The notes under the pieces: generated by a model
Databases searched by the model: none
Seen by the model: only the letters and a program-made list of their open reading frames with translations
Told to the model about the DNA's origin: nothing
Program-made: the position numbers and the translations under genes
Part shown: in pieces, positions 53,651-63,972 of the stretch
Layout: every line of letters starts with the position of its first letter
Position numbering within the stretch: the stretch's first letter is position 1
Assembly: GCA_009993605.1 (NCBI GenBank)
Contig: JAACTB010000007.1
Location: 707,333 to 771,332 of the forward strand
Reading direction: 5' to 3'
Length of the DNA: 64,000 nucleotides
Source of the DNA: Erythrobacter sp.
GTDB lineage: Bacteria > Pseudomonadota > Alphaproteobacteria > Sphingomonadales > Sphingomonadaceae

Positions 53651-53720
53651 ATAACGTCTAAACGTCCCAATTCGTCATTCCCGCCGCCGGTGGGGATGGC
53701 GAAAGAGGAAGGAACTTAGA

Positions 53721-54596
53721 GTGGCTTCACTCAAAGAACTCAAGGGCCGGATCAACTCGGTCAAATCGACCCAGAAGATCACCAAGGCCAAGCAGATGGT
53801 CGCGGCGGCCAAGCTGCGCCGTGCGCAGGCCGCGGCCGAAGCGGCGCGGCCGTATGCGGAGCGATTGGCAGGCGTCATGGCCAGCCTCGCCTCGCGCATT
53901 TCGGGCGGCTCCGCCCCGCGCCTGCTGGCAGGTACGGGCATGGACAAGCGCCATCTGCTGGTCGTCGTCAACACCGACAAGGGCCTGTGCGGCGGTCTCA
54001 ACGCCAATATCGTCAAGGCGGCCAAGAACAAGGCGAAGGCTCTGCTCGCGGAAGGCAAGGACGTGCAGTTCTACCTTGTCGGCAAAAAAGGTCGCGCCCC
54101 GATCAAGCGCGACTATGCCGACCGGATCGAGAAGCATTTCGACACCAGCGAGGTCCGCACCCCCGGTTTCGACGAAGCCGAAGCGATCGCCGACGATCTG
54201 ATCGAACGCTTCGAAAAGGGCGAATTCGACGTCGCCCACCTCGTCTATCCGGTGTTCCAGAGCGCACTCGTCCAGGATCCGACGGTCGATCAGCTGATTC
54301 CCGTCCCCTCGATCGAGAGCGATGCGCCGAAAGCCGGCGATGCCGTGGTCGAATACGAGCCCGACGAGGAAGGCATTCTCGAAGAATTGCTCCCCCGCTA
54401 CGTCAAGACGCAGCTGTTCGGCGCGCTGCTCGAGCGCGAGGCGAGCGAACAGGGTGCCTCGATGACCGCGATGGACAACGCCACGCGCAATGCGGGCGAT
54501 CTGATCAAGGATCTGACCATCCAGTACAACCGCAGCCGTCAGGCTGCGATTACAACCGAACTGATCGAAATCATCGCAGGGGCGGAGGCGCTTTAA
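53721..54596 (+). CDS. atpG: ATP synthase F1 subunit gamma
   Basis: A 291-residue central rotor shaft of F1. The N-terminal helix ([35 protein letters not shown]) and C-terminal helix ([37 protein letters not shown]) are those of gamma. The start is a GTG at 53721 with GGAAGGA upstream. It is followed by an intrinsic terminator and three lipoprotein genes before atpD, an unusual interruption of the operon. Confidence 0.96.
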   Translation: MASLKELKGRINSVKSTQKITKAKQMVAAAKLRRAQAAAEAARPYAERLAGVMASLASRISGGSAPRLLAGTGMDKRHLLVVVNTDKGLCGGLNANIVKAAKNKAKALLAEGKDVQFYLVGKKGRAPIKRDYADRIEKHFDTSEVRTPGFDEAEAIADDLIERFEKGEFDVAHLVYPVFQSALVQDPTVDQLIPVPSIESDAPKAGDAVVEYEPDEEGILEELLPRYVKTQLFGALLEREASEQGASMTAMDNATRNAGDLIKDLTIQYNRSRQAAITTELIEIIAGAEAL

Positions 54597-54624
54597 GAGA
54601 TCGTTGCATAGCCAATCTTGTGTT

Positions 54625-54684
54625 AGGATCTGTACGGATCGGTTGAAGCCGATCTTTTTTAGGGATCCTTACGGGTCGGTTGAA
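54625..54684 (+). repeat. Imperfect tandem repeat around the atpG terminator
   Basis: Two 23-base copies, 54625-54647 and 54662-54684, differ at four positions and share GGATC, TACGG and TCGGTTGAA. The first copy supplies the left arm of the terminator; the second lies just before the ribosome site of the next gene. This suggests a local duplication at the insertion boundary. Confidence 0.6.
54636..54660 (+). terminator. Intrinsic terminator between atpG and the lipoprotein genes
   Basis: GATCGG (54637-54642), a six-base loop, CCGATC (54649-54654), then six T (54655-54660). It stands 40 bases after the atpG stop, inside what is normally one operon. Confidence 0.8.
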
Positions 54685-54699
54685 ACGGAGCGTGATGTC

Positions 54700-55266
54700 A
54701 TGATCAGGAAACAATCCCACATCTTCTTCGCGATACCCTTGTTGTTGGCCCTTCCGGCTTGTGCGACCGCTGAACAGGCAAGCGCGCCCGCCTTTGCATC
54801 GGCTTCCTATATGGGGCCGGGCGGCCGAATTATGGGCAATGTGCAGGTTGATTTCGACGACAGGAAAATTGGTTGCTTGAGCGGCAGTGATGTCTTCCTC
54901 ATTCCCGCCACGTCCAGAAATATGGAGCAGGTGAAAACGGATTTTGGACGGACTGACGAAGGCGCCGTCATCCAACCGATCGAAAGCGACGCGGATGCTA
55001 CGCGCGGAAGTGCGGCGGCACGGTTATATCCCGAGGCAATCTCAGCGAAGTGTGACCGCGATGGTCGCTTTTATTTCGGTAACATTGCGCCGGGCGAATA
55101 TTTCTTGATGACCGCGCTGGTCATGCGTGGCCTGAGAGGTCTTCCCACCCGGTTCGGTGATCTTGTTCTGCATGAAGACGATGAAGCAAGGATCAGCCTC
55201 GTGGACCGCGTGACGATCCAGCCCTCGAAGTCGACCAGAGCGGTACTCGAATACCGAGATTCTTGA
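54700..55266 (+). CDS. Hypothetical lipoprotein, first of three between atpG and atpD
   Basis: A 188-residue protein with a lipoprotein signal (AIPLLLALPAC, lipobox LPAC around residue 21). The mature part has a predicted beta-sandwich look: GRIMGNVQVDFDDRKIGCLSGSDVFLIPAT and DRDGRFYFGNIAPGEYFL resemble carboxypeptidase-regulatory-like or transthyretin-type domains. Two cysteines (IGCLSG, SAKCDRD) might pair. No family is assigned. ACGGAG lies upstream. Its base composition is more A/T-rich than the atp genes around it. Confidence 0.72.
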   Translation: MIRKQSHIFFAIPLLLALPACATAEQASAPAFASASYMGPGGRIMGNVQVDFDDRKIGCLSGSDVFLIPATSRNMEQVKTDFGRTDEGAVIQPIESDADATRGSAAARLYPEAISAKCDRDGRFYFGNIAPGEYFLMTALVMRGLRGLPTRFGDLVLHEDDEARISLVDRVTIQPSKSTRAVLEYRDS

Positions 55267-55325
55267 GCCGGGACGATATCTGCCCTTTCGATTTTTCTTT
55301 CGATTTGCACACAGGACTTAATTAC

Positions 55326-55700
55326 GTGAAAAACGCCGCCCTCATCCTCTTCCTGCCGTTGCTGCTGGCAAGCTGTGCCGAGCCGGTCGAGGATGAACCG
55401 GTGAAGGCCTATCCGACCGAGACGCTCGACGATCTCGGTACGACCGATCCTGCCGCGGAAGTCGTCAGTGCGGATGGCAATGTGCCCAGCATCGCGGAAG
55501 TTCAGCTGGCGCTCGCACAGTGCCAGGAAGCGCCCGAAGTCGTCGACGCGCAATGCACCGCCGAAGCCGACGGCACCTCGTTCACCTGCCGTTACGCGCT
55601 CGACGGCGATACGCCCGACACCGAGCGTCGCTCGGTGATTGCCGCACGTGGCGATGGGTACGCCCTCGTCGATATCCCCCAAGATTGCACGGTCGAGTAA
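55326..55700 (+). CDS. Small four-cysteine lipoprotein A (paralogue of the next gene)
   Basis: A 124-residue lipoprotein starting at a GTG (55326): signal NAALILFLPLLLASC (lipobox LASC), an acidic linker, then a small C-terminal domain with Cys in LAQCQEA, AQCTAEA, FTCRYAL and QDCTVE, spaced x9, x10, x32. The next gene encodes a product with the same plan, so the pair looks like a tandem duplication. Two disulfides in the periplasm are likely. Function unknown. Confidence 0.7.
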   Translation: MKNAALILFLPLLLASCAEPVEDEPVKAYPTETLDDLGTTDPAAEVVSADGNVPSIAEVQLALAQCQEAPEVVDAQCTAEADGTSFTCRYALDGDTPDTERRSVIAARGDGYALVDIPQDCTVE

Positions 55701-55744
55701 CGGCCAGCTCCCCCTCCCCCCAATTCCCTAGGATTCAACCGCTC

Positions 55745-56083
55745 GTGAAAAAGTTCGCTCTGCTTCTCCCCCTCGCTCTTCTTGCCGCCTGTGGCGAAGA
55801 GCCCGCGCCGCAGCCGGTCGACGAGGCCGCCGCTCCGGTCGCCGAAGCGACGCCTTCGCTGCCCGCGCCCGATCAGGATCTCTTCACCGCGAAATACGCC
55901 GAAGCCTGCCCCGAGGACGATGCCGTCAACACCGCGGTCTGCAAGCGCGCCGGGCTTGGCTCGGATGACGTGATCTGCGAATTCGGCCTTGGCGAAGACG
56001 AATATCTGCGCAATTCCGCGACCCTCAGCGCCGGTGACGGCGAATGGGTCTTCTCCGAACCGGACAATGTCTGCGTCGGCTGA
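55745..56083 (+). CDS. Small four-cysteine lipoprotein B (paralogue of the previous gene)
   Basis: A 112-residue lipoprotein from a GTG at 55745: signal FALLLPLALLAAC (lipobox LAAC), a Pro/Ala/Glu linker, and a domain with Cys in AEACPED, AVCKRAG, VICEFGL and DNVCVG, spaced x10, x11, x31. This matches the spacing in lipoprotein A. Its stop is 45 bases before atpD, so it may share a transcript with atpDC. The ribosome site (AGGA) is distant, 11 bases. Confidence 0.7.
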   Translation: MKKFALLLPLALLAACGEEPAPQPVDEAAAPVAEATPSLPAPDQDLFTAKYAEACPEDDAVNTAVCKRAGLGSDDVICEFGLGEDEYLRNSATLSAGDGEWVFSEPDNVCVG

Positions 56084-57585
<1,502 letters not shown>

Positions 57586-57586
<1 letters not shown>

Positions 57587-57708
57587 GAGACAACCCTCCC
57601 CCTTCGCGGGGAGAAAACTCAGAGAGAGGGGGCCGCACTCGCCCCCTCTCGACTGCGATTGGCGGGCAAGCTCGCAAGTCGCGTTGTCTCTCCTCAAAAA
57701 GGGGAGAG
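57586..57708 (+). promoter_or_regulatory. Nested inverted repeats in the atpD-atpC spacer
   Basis: The outer pair is AGAGACAAC (57586-57594) with GTTGTCTCT (57683-57691). Inside lie CTCCCC/GGGGAG (57596-57613), GAGAGGGGGC/GCCCCCTCTC (57624-57650, ten perfect pairs) and CGACT-GCGA/TCGC-A-AGTCG (57650-57681). CTCTCC/GGAGAG (57688-57708) follows as an alternative. This would form a multi-arm RNA junction just before the atpC ribosome site. Confidence 0.65.
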
Positions 57709-57723
57709 AGATGTGAGGAACAG

Positions 57724-57981
57724 ATGGCACTGCATTTCGAACTCGTGACCCCCGCAAAGCTCGTCCGTTCGGAAGAGGTGCATATGGTCGTCGTGCCCGG
57801 CACCGAGGGTGAATTCGGCGTGCTCGAAGGCCATGCGCCCTTCATGTCGACGATCCGCGACGGCGCGGTCCAGGTCTACAAGACCGAGGGCGGCTCGCCC
57901 GAGACGATCGAAGTGCGCGGCGGCTTTGCCGAAGTCGGCGAAAAGGGCCTGACCGTCCTCGCCGAACACGTCGAGGGCTGA
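57724..57981 (+). CDS. atpC: ATP synthase F1 subunit epsilon, short form
   Basis: An 85-residue epsilon subunit made only of the N-terminal beta-sandwich ([37 protein letters not shown] and [18 protein letters not shown]). The two C-terminal helices of the usual 130-140-residue protein, which inhibit ATP hydrolysis, are missing. The stop is followed by an unrelated gene, so this is not a frameshift artefact. The start follows GAGGAACAG. Confidence 0.93.
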   Translation: MALHFELVTPAKLVRSEEVHMVVVPGTEGEFGVLEGHAPFMSTIRDGAVQVYKTEGGSPETIEVRGGFAEVGEKGLTVLAEHVEG

Positions 57982-58023
57982 TCCCCGACCGGGGCGCACA
58001 CCGCTCCTTAACCATGATCTGGC

Positions 58024-59511
58024 ATGGCGGTCGCAATGACCGCGCTGCGTGCCCTCCCTCTGACCGCATCACAGGCTCATGGCGAGGCGCGCTGGTTCGC
58101 GCCCGCTGCGCTTGCTCTGATGGTCGTCGCGACGCGGGCGATCTGGTTCGGCGATCCGGCGGCAGATTATGACGAACAGCTTTATTCGCTGATCGGCCTG
58201 CGCTGGCTCGACGGGGCCCTTCCCTATGCGGACCTTTGGGATCGCAAGCCTGCCGGTCTGTTCGCTCTATTTGCCATTTCCCACGCCATCGGGGGGCCAT
58301 CGCCCGTGGCCTATCAGGTCATGGCGATGGGCTTCACGCTTGCGGGCAGTCTGCTGCTATTCGCGCTCGCACGGCCGCTTAGCGATCGCTGGGGGGCGTT
58401 GCTGGCAGGGAGCGCCTATCCGCTGATGCTGCCGCTCTATGGCAGTCATGCGGGGCAGAGCGAGGTGTTCTTCCTGCCATTGCTGCTCGGCGCGCTGTAT
58501 CTCCTGACGGGCGACCGGCGACGGCTGAGTCTCGAGCGTGCGGCTGCAGCGATGTTGCTCGGCGGGCTCGCCTTGCAGGTCAAATACACCGCTCTGCCCG
58601 TCTGTGCGGCTCTGGGCGCTTTGGCCCTCTATCGATTACACCGCCAAGGCGAGAAGCCATCGGCTTTGCTGCGCTACGCTGCTCTCTTCGCCGCCATCGG
58701 CATTGCGCCGACCGCGATGGCGGGCGCTATTTTTCTGTCCCTCGGCGCGGGCGAGGCGTTCTGGTGGGCCAATTTCGGCTCGTTCTTCCTGCGCGAAGGC
58801 GCGGGGCGCTGGCGCGGGGAATTGCCCATCGCCCTGTTGCCGCTCATCGTGCCCGCCCTGCTCGGCCTCTGGGCGGCGTTGCGGCTCGCTCCGCCGCGCG
58901 ATGGCGCGCTCTATGCGAGCTATGCCGTCTTCGCCGCCGGTCTGATCGGAACGGTCTTCCTGCCGGGAACGGTCTACCTCTATTATCTGGCGACGCTGGT
59001 CCCGGCCTCGCTTCTGCTCGCCCTTCCCCTGTTCGCCTCACCCAGGCCGCTCGCGCGCGCCATGGTGCTGCTGATGTTCGGGTTCTACAGCCTGTTCTAT
59101 GTCGGGCTCGACCAGGCGGGCAAAAGCGCGCAGCGGCGGGCGACCGTGGCTCATCTGACGCAGGCCATCGCGCCGCTCGTCGATCGTAACGGGGAATGCC
59201 TGTGGATCTTCGACGGGCCGAGCGTGCTTTATACGAGCACGAATAGCTGCATCCCGACGCGCTTCGTCTATCCCGATCATCTCAACAACGCGCTCGAAAC
59301 CCACGCGCTGGGTGTGGATCAGACCAAGGAAGTGGCCCGCATCCTGGCCGCGCGGCCGCCGGTCATCGTCACGGCCAGCGATCCGCTGACCCGGCAAAAC
59401 ATGGCAGCCCGAAAGCTGGTCGCAAACGCCTTGCAACGCGATTACGAACCACTTGCGAATGCCGAATTGGGCAAGCGGACGGTCCGGGCCTGGCGCAGGC
59501 GCGCGCGCTGA
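58024..59511 (+). CDS. GT-C fold membrane glycosyltransferase-like protein (ArnT-related)
   Basis: A 495-residue protein with about ten hydrophobic segments. The first periplasmic loop contains FGDPAADYDEQLYS, the Asp/Glu-rich motif of GT-C transferases such as ArnT/PMT that use polyprenyl-phosphate sugars; a C-terminal soluble part of about 130 residues follows. Sugar donor and acceptor are unknown. It begins 42 bases after atpC and may be transcribed with it. A start at 58036 is an alternative. Confidence 0.75.
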   Translation: MAVAMTALRALPLTASQAHGEARWFAPAALALMVVATRAIWFGDPAADYDEQLYSLIGLRWLDGALPYADLWDRKPAGLFALFAISHAIGGPSPVAYQVMAMGFTLAGSLLLFALARPLSDRWGALLAGSAYPLMLPLYGSHAGQSEVFFLPLLLGALYLLTGDRRRLSLERAAAAMLLGGLALQVKYTALPVCAALGALALYRLHRQGEKPSALLRYAALFAAIGIAPTAMAGAIFLSLGAGEAFWWANFGSFFLREGAGRWRGELPIALLPLIVPALLGLWAALRLAPPRDGALYASYAVFAAGLIGTVFLPGTVYLYYLATLVPASLLLALPLFASPRPLARAMVLLMFGFYSLFYVGLDQAGKSAQRRATVAHLTQAIAPLVDRNGECLWIFDGPSVLYTSTNSCIPTRFVYPDHLNNALETHALGVDQTKEVARILAARPPVIVTASDPLTRQNMAARKLVANALQRDYEPLANAELGKRTVRAWRRRAR

Positions 59512-59526
59512 CCGGGGTCACGGGGC

Positions 59527-60888
59527 TCACCCCTTCTTTGCCGCCTTCTTCTTGCGCATCGCATCGTGGAAGCGATCGGCCCAGCCGGGCTTCACGATCT
59601 GCTCGCCCCGCACCATGCGAAGGTCGCCATCGGCCACGTCGCTCGTCACCGCGCTGCCCGCCGCCACGATCGCATCGCGCCCGATCCTAACCGGAGCGAT
59701 CAGGGCGCTGTTCGATCCGATGAAGGCGCCCTCGCCGATCTCGGTCCGGTACTTGAAATAGCCATCGTAATTGCAGGTGATCGTGCCCGCCCCGATATTG
59801 GCGCGCGCGCCGACCTCGGCATCGCCGAGATAGGTCAGGTGGCTGGCCTTGGCCCCTTCGCCAAGGTGGGCGTTCTTCATCTCGACGAAATTGCCGACGA
59901 AGCTGTCCTTCGCCATCACCGCGCCGGGCCGGAGGCGGGCATAGGGGCCGACTTGCGCCTGTTCCCCCACGCTCGCGCCCTCCAGATGGCTGAAGCTCTT
60001 GATATGGGCGCCATCCGCCACGGTGACGCCGGGGCCGAACACGACATTGGGATCGACCGTGACGTCGCGTCCCAATTGCGTGTCCCAGCTGAAGAACACG
60101 GTCTCGGGTGCGCGCAGCGTTACGCCTTCGGCCATCCAGTGTGCCCGCTGCTCCGCCTGCCAGAGCGCCTCGGCGGCGGCGAGTTCGCCGCGCGAATTGA
60201 TCCCTGCGACCTCGCCCGGATCGGCTGTGGTGACGGCGGCGCAAACGTCCCCGTCCGATATCGCGATATTGACGATGTCGGGGAGGTAATATTCGCCCTG
60301 CGCATTGTCGTTGCCGACGCGGTCGAGCAGCGCGAACATATCCTCGGCCCGCGCCGCCATCAGACCCGAATTGCACAGGCGGCAGGTGCGCTCGTCCTCG
60401 CTCGCATCCTTGAATTCGACCATCTTGGCGATCCGGCCCGCATCGTCGGCGATCACGCGGCCATAAGCGAGCGCATCGTCCGGTTCGAAGCCGAGCACCA
60501 CGACCTTGGGCGCGTCCGCCTCGTGGAGACGATCGAGCATGGCCTGCATGGTCTCGCCGCGCACGAAGGGGACATCACCATAAAGGACAAGCACGTCGCC
60601 CTTGAAGCCCGACAGTCGCTCCTGCGCCTGCTGGACCGCGTGGCCGGTGCCGAGCTGGGGTTCCTGGAGGCAGGTGTCCGCCGCATCGCCGACCGCGCTT
60701 TCGACCTGATCGCGCCCCGCGCCCACCACGACGACCTGCTTTGTCGGCCCCAAAGCCTCCACACTTGCCATCAGATGCTTCAGCATTGGACGCCCGGCGA
60801 TGGGGTGCAGGACCTTGTGCAGGTTGCTCTTCATGCGGGTGCCCTTGCCCGCGGCGAGGATGACGGCGGCGAATTCATGCTGGTTCAT
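59527..60888 (-). CDS. glmU: Bifunctional GlmU: glucosamine-1-phosphate acetyltransferase / UDP-GlcNAc pyrophosphorylase
   Basis: A 453-residue two-domain enzyme making UDP-N-acetylglucosamine for peptidoglycan and LPS. The N-terminal uridylyltransferase has LAAGKGTRMKSNLHKVLH and GYGDVPF-type (LYGDVPFV) motifs; the C-terminal left-handed beta-helix consists of hexapeptide repeats (GAHIKSFSHLEGASVGEQAQVGPYARLRPGA) and contains the acetyltransferase segment NFVEMKNAHLGEGAKASHLTYLGD. Convergent with the GT-C gene and divergent from gph, which often accompanies it. Confidence 0.96.
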   Translation of the reverse strand: MNQHEFAAVILAAGKGTRMKSNLHKVLHPIAGRPMLKHLMASVEALGPTKQVVVVGAGRDQVESAVGDAADTCLQEPQLGTGHAVQQAQERLSGFKGDVLVLYGDVPFVRGETMQAMLDRLHEADAPKVVVLGFEPDDALAYGRVIADDAGRIAKMVEFKDASEDERTCRLCNSGLMAARAEDMFALLDRVGNDNAQGEYYLPDIVNIAISDGDVCAAVTTADPGEVAGINSRGELAAAEALWQAEQRAHWMAEGVTLRAPETVFFSWDTQLGRDVTVDPNVVFGPGVTVADGAHIKSFSHLEGASVGEQAQVGPYARLRPGAVMAKDSFVGNFVEMKNAHLGEGAKASHLTYLGDAEVGARANIGAGTITCNYDGYFKYRTEIGEGAFIGSNSALIAPVRIGRDAIVAAGSAVTSDVADGDLRMVRGEQIVKPGWADRFHDAMRKKKAAKKG

Positions 60889-60949
60889 GGAACGTGCCTT
60901 GCCACGACAAGCTTGCGGTTTGAAGGCGCATCCTGCACCGATCCGCAGT

Positions 60950-61645
60950 ATGAGCGATTTTCCCTACGACATCGTCTGCTTCGACCTCGACGGCACTCTC
61001 CTTGAAACCCATCGCGACCTCGGCACGGCGGTCAATCACGCGCTGACCCTGGGCGGCTTCGCCACCGTGCCGGTCGAAAGCGCAAAGGATCTGATCGGCG
61101 GCGGCGCGAAGGCGATGCTAAAACAGGCGACAGATGCGCAGACCAAGGATGGCGGCGGGCTTGATCGCGACGCGTTCAAGCGGCTCTACAAGGCGATGCT
61201 GGCCTATTACGGCGAGCATTACGCGGTCCACACCCGTCCCTATCCGGGCGTGATCGCAACGATCGACGCGCTCGAAAAACGGGGCGTGCGCCTTGCCGTC
61301 GTCACCAACAAATTCGAATCCTTCGCGCGCGGCGTCCTGTCGTCGCTCGGCCTGATCGACCGGTTCGAATGCGTGATCGGCGGCGACAGCCTCGGCAAGG
61401 GGGAGGACGGCGAATATCGCGCCAAGCCGATGCCGGACCCCATTCTGGCGGCGCGAGAGCGCTGCGGCGGCGGATCGCTGGTCTATATCGGTGACAGCAG
61501 TTACGATCGCGACGCGGCGCGCGCGGCGGGGGTGCCTTTCATCGCCGCCTGTTACGGCTATTGCGACCTCACCGCCGACGAATTCGGTGCCGATGCCCTG
61601 ATCCAGTCGATGGACGAACTTGTGCCCGCGATCGAGAAGATCTGA
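60950..61645 (+). CDS. gph: Phosphoglycolate phosphatase (HAD family)
   Basis: A 231-residue HAD phosphatase that hydrolyses 2-phosphoglycolate, a product of DNA repair and of oxidative metabolism. The nucleophile motif is FDLDGTLLET (Asp12, Asp14), motif II is AVVTNKF, and motif III/IV is KPMPDPILAARERCGGG then YIGDSSYDRDAARAAG. The start at 60950 is placed at MSDFPYDIV. It is divergent from glmU. Confidence 0.9.
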   Translation: MSDFPYDIVCFDLDGTLLETHRDLGTAVNHALTLGGFATVPVESAKDLIGGGAKAMLKQATDAQTKDGGGLDRDAFKRLYKAMLAYYGEHYAVHTRPYPGVIATIDALEKRGVRLAVVTNKFESFARGVLSSLGLIDRFECVIGGDSLGKGEDGEYRAKPMPDPILAARERCGGGSLVYIGDSSYDRDAARAAGVPFIAACYGYCDLTADEFGADALIQSMDELVPAIEKI

Positions 61646-61791
61646 CGCGCGATTCGCGCCGCAAAAGCGGCGGATCGCTCGTCCCGCCCCTACGGCATCG
61701 CGCCCTGCCGTGTGACCTGTTGCCAGCGCGCGGCGCGCATGGCATTCCGCTGCCCAGATTGACCTTAACGTAAACGAGAACGGAGAGCCGC

Positions 61792-62721
61792 ATGAGCATC
61801 GACTTCAAGGACAAGGTAGCCATCGTCACCGGCGCAGGCGGCGGATTGGGCCGCGAATACGCGCTCGAACTCGCCAAGCGCGGCGCCAAGGTGGTCGTCA
61901 ACGATCTGGGCGGATCGCGCGACGGCACCGGCACGTCCGACGCGGCGGCCAAGGTGGTCGAGGAAATCGAAAAGGCCGGCGGCGAAGCGATCGCCAACGG
62001 CGCATCGGTTACCGAATACGATCAGATGGAAAAGATGATCGCCGACGCCAAGCAGAAATGGGGCGGCGTCCACGTCCTCATCAACAATGCCGGCGTTCTT
62101 CGCGACAAGAGCTTCGCCAAGATGGAACCGGCGGATTTCGACTTCGTCGTGAAGGTCCACCTCCTCGGTAGCGCGAACGCCACCAAGGCGGCGTGGGAAA
62201 CCATGCGCGAGCAGGCCTATGGCCGCGTGCTGATGACCGCGAGCTCGACGGGCCTGTTCGGCAATTTCGGCCAGGCCAATTACGGCGCGGCCAAGCTCGG
62301 CCTCGCCGGGCTGACCAAGACGCTCTATCTCGAAGGCGCGAAGTACAACATCAAGGTCAACACGCTCTCGCCCGTCGCGGGCACGCGCATGACCGAGGAT
62401 CTGTTCCCCGAACAGGCCTTCGAACTGTTCGATCCGGTGAACGTAGTCCCCGCCGCGCTCTTCCTCGTCAGCGAAGATGCGCCGACCAACGCCATCGTCG
62501 GCGCCGGTGCGGGCGGTTTCCACAGCGCCTGGACCGTGATGAACGATGCCGTCTGGCTGCCGGAAGACCAGCGCACGGTCGAAGGCTTCGCCGAGAACTG
62601 GGACAAGATCCGCGACTTCTCGAACCTGAAGGCACCGCAGAGCGGGTCCGAACAGTCGGGCGCGATCCTGACCGCGATGCAGAAAGTCACCGGCACCGGG
62701 CCGAGCTCGGCGCGCGGCTGA
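61792..62721 (+). CDS. Short-chain dehydrogenase, MFE2/3-hydroxyacyl-CoA dehydrogenase type
   Basis: A 309-residue SDR enzyme. Cofactor motif TGAGGGLG, NNAG, the catalytic Ser (ASSTGLFG) and YGAAK are all present, and the VVVNDLGGSRDGTGTSDAAAKVVEEI opening is that of the 17-beta-hydroxysteroid dehydrogenase 4 / MFE-2 dehydrogenase domain. In bacteria these enzymes act in beta-oxidation of fatty acids or steroids. No MaoC hydratase gene lies beside it. The ribosome site GGAGAG precedes the ATG. Confidence 0.88.
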   Translation: MSIDFKDKVAIVTGAGGGLGREYALELAKRGAKVVVNDLGGSRDGTGTSDAAAKVVEEIEKAGGEAIANGASVTEYDQMEKMIADAKQKWGGVHVLINNAGVLRDKSFAKMEPADFDFVVKVHLLGSANATKAAWETMREQAYGRVLMTASSTGLFGNFGQANYGAAKLGLAGLTKTLYLEGAKYNIKVNTLSPVAGTRMTEDLFPEQAFELFDPVNVVPAALFLVSEDAPTNAIVGAGAGGFHSAWTVMNDAVWLPEDQRTVEGFAENWDKIRDFSNLKAPQSGSEQSGAILTAMQKVTGTGPSSARG

Positions 62722-62799
62722 TACGCCGACCCTCAGGCGTATTGACTGAATAACACACCGGACGTAGTATCCGCCCTTCAACAGGGTAGGAGCCGTCCG

Positions 62800-63966
62800 G
62801 TGTATTCAGAAGAGGACATCAATTCCGCCGTCAGTGCCGGCGCGCTCAGCGCCGATGCGGCGGCTGCTTTCCGCGCGCATATGACGCAAGTGCGCGACAT
62901 GCCGCGCGGAGACGAAGAGAATTTCCGGCTGATCAACAGCTTCAACGACATTTTCGTGGCGATCGGCGTGGTTATCATGCTGGTGGCCGCAGGCGCCATC
63001 GGGCAAGCGATCGCGAGTGCCATGGCACCGGTGACGGATATTTGGGCTTCGGGATTTGAACCGACCGACGCGCAATTGGCCGCCTGGTCCGCCGCCTCCG
63101 AATGGCGCAGCGCGATGACAACCCTGTTTGCCGGGGCGCTTATCGCCGCGACTGCCTGGCCGCTGTCCGAATTCTTCACGCGCCGCCGCCGCATGGCGCT
63201 GCCGAGCATCATCCTGTTGCTCGCCTTCGTCGGCGGATGTTTTGCCGCCGCGATGGGCATTGGGCTGTCGCTCGGCGCGATGGACAATGAAAGCACGGGA
63301 GCGCTGTTCGTCGCCGGAGCGGGCCTGCTGGCGGCCGGGGCTGCCTGGCTCCACTGGAAGCGGTTCATGGTGCCGATCACTGTCGCCGCCGGAGCGGCTG
63401 CTGCGGCCGTGACGGTGATCGCCCTCCTCGTCTCGCTGCTCTACGGACCGATCGGCCTCGACGACGATACGGTGGGCGACACTTTGCTGACGCTGACCTT
63501 CCTGATGGGTCTTGCGGTGTTCGCCTTCGCGATGCGCTGGGATATGTCGGACCGCGAGCGCACCACGCGCCGCAGCGATGTCGCCTTCTGGCTGCACCTG
63601 CTCGCAGCACCGATGATCGCCCATCCGGTGTTCTATTCGCTCGGCGTGATGGATGGGGCCGATCGGGTCGGCGTCGGTTCTGCAATCGGCGTGCTGGCCA
63701 TCTATGTCCTGTTCGGCCTCGTCGCGCTGGCGATCGACCGGCGTGCGCTGCTGGTCTCCGCCCTCGCCTATGTGCTGGTGGCCTTGGCCTTCCTGTTCGA
63801 CCGCTTCGGCGCGGTGGAACTGACCTTCGCGCTGACGGCGCTGGTGATCGGATCGGCGCTGCTCAGCCTGTCCGCCTTCTGGACGCCGATCCGCAACAAG
63901 GTGGTCGCGGGCCTGCCGAACGGATGGCAGACGCGGGTGCCGGTAGCGGGTGTGGTCCCCGGTTGA
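62800..63966 (+). CDS. Multi-pass membrane protein, DUF2157-like
   Basis: A 388-residue protein with about ten hydrophobic helices after a soluble N-terminal part (SEEDINSAVSAGALSADAAAAFRAHM), a layout like DUF2157/DUF4401 membrane proteins; the assignment is tentative. The start is a GTG at 62800, supported by GGTAGGAG with seven-base spacing. A strong hairpin with a TTCG tetraloop follows the stop. Role unknown. Confidence 0.75.
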   Translation: MYSEEDINSAVSAGALSADAAAAFRAHMTQVRDMPRGDEENFRLINSFNDIFVAIGVVIMLVAAGAIGQAIASAMAPVTDIWASGFEPTDAQLAAWSAASEWRSAMTTLFAGALIAATAWPLSEFFTRRRRMALPSIILLLAFVGGCFAAAMGIGLSLGAMDNESTGALFVAGAGLLAAGAAWLHWKRFMVPITVAAGAAAAAVTVIALLVSLLYGPIGLDDDTVGDTLLTLTFLMGLAVFAFAMRWDMSDRERTTRRSDVAFWLHLLAAPMIAHPVFYSLGVMDGADRVGVGSAIGVLAIYVLFGLVALAIDRRALLVSALAYVLVALAFLFDRFGAVELTFALTALVIGSALLSLSAFWTPIRNKVVAGLPNGWQTRVPVAGVVPG

Positions 63967-63972
63967 CGGAGA

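Noticed and set aside
58008..58015. TTAACCAT, a CtrA half-site, before the GT-C gene
   Set aside because: The second TTAA of a full CtrA site is missing, and half-sites occur often by chance.
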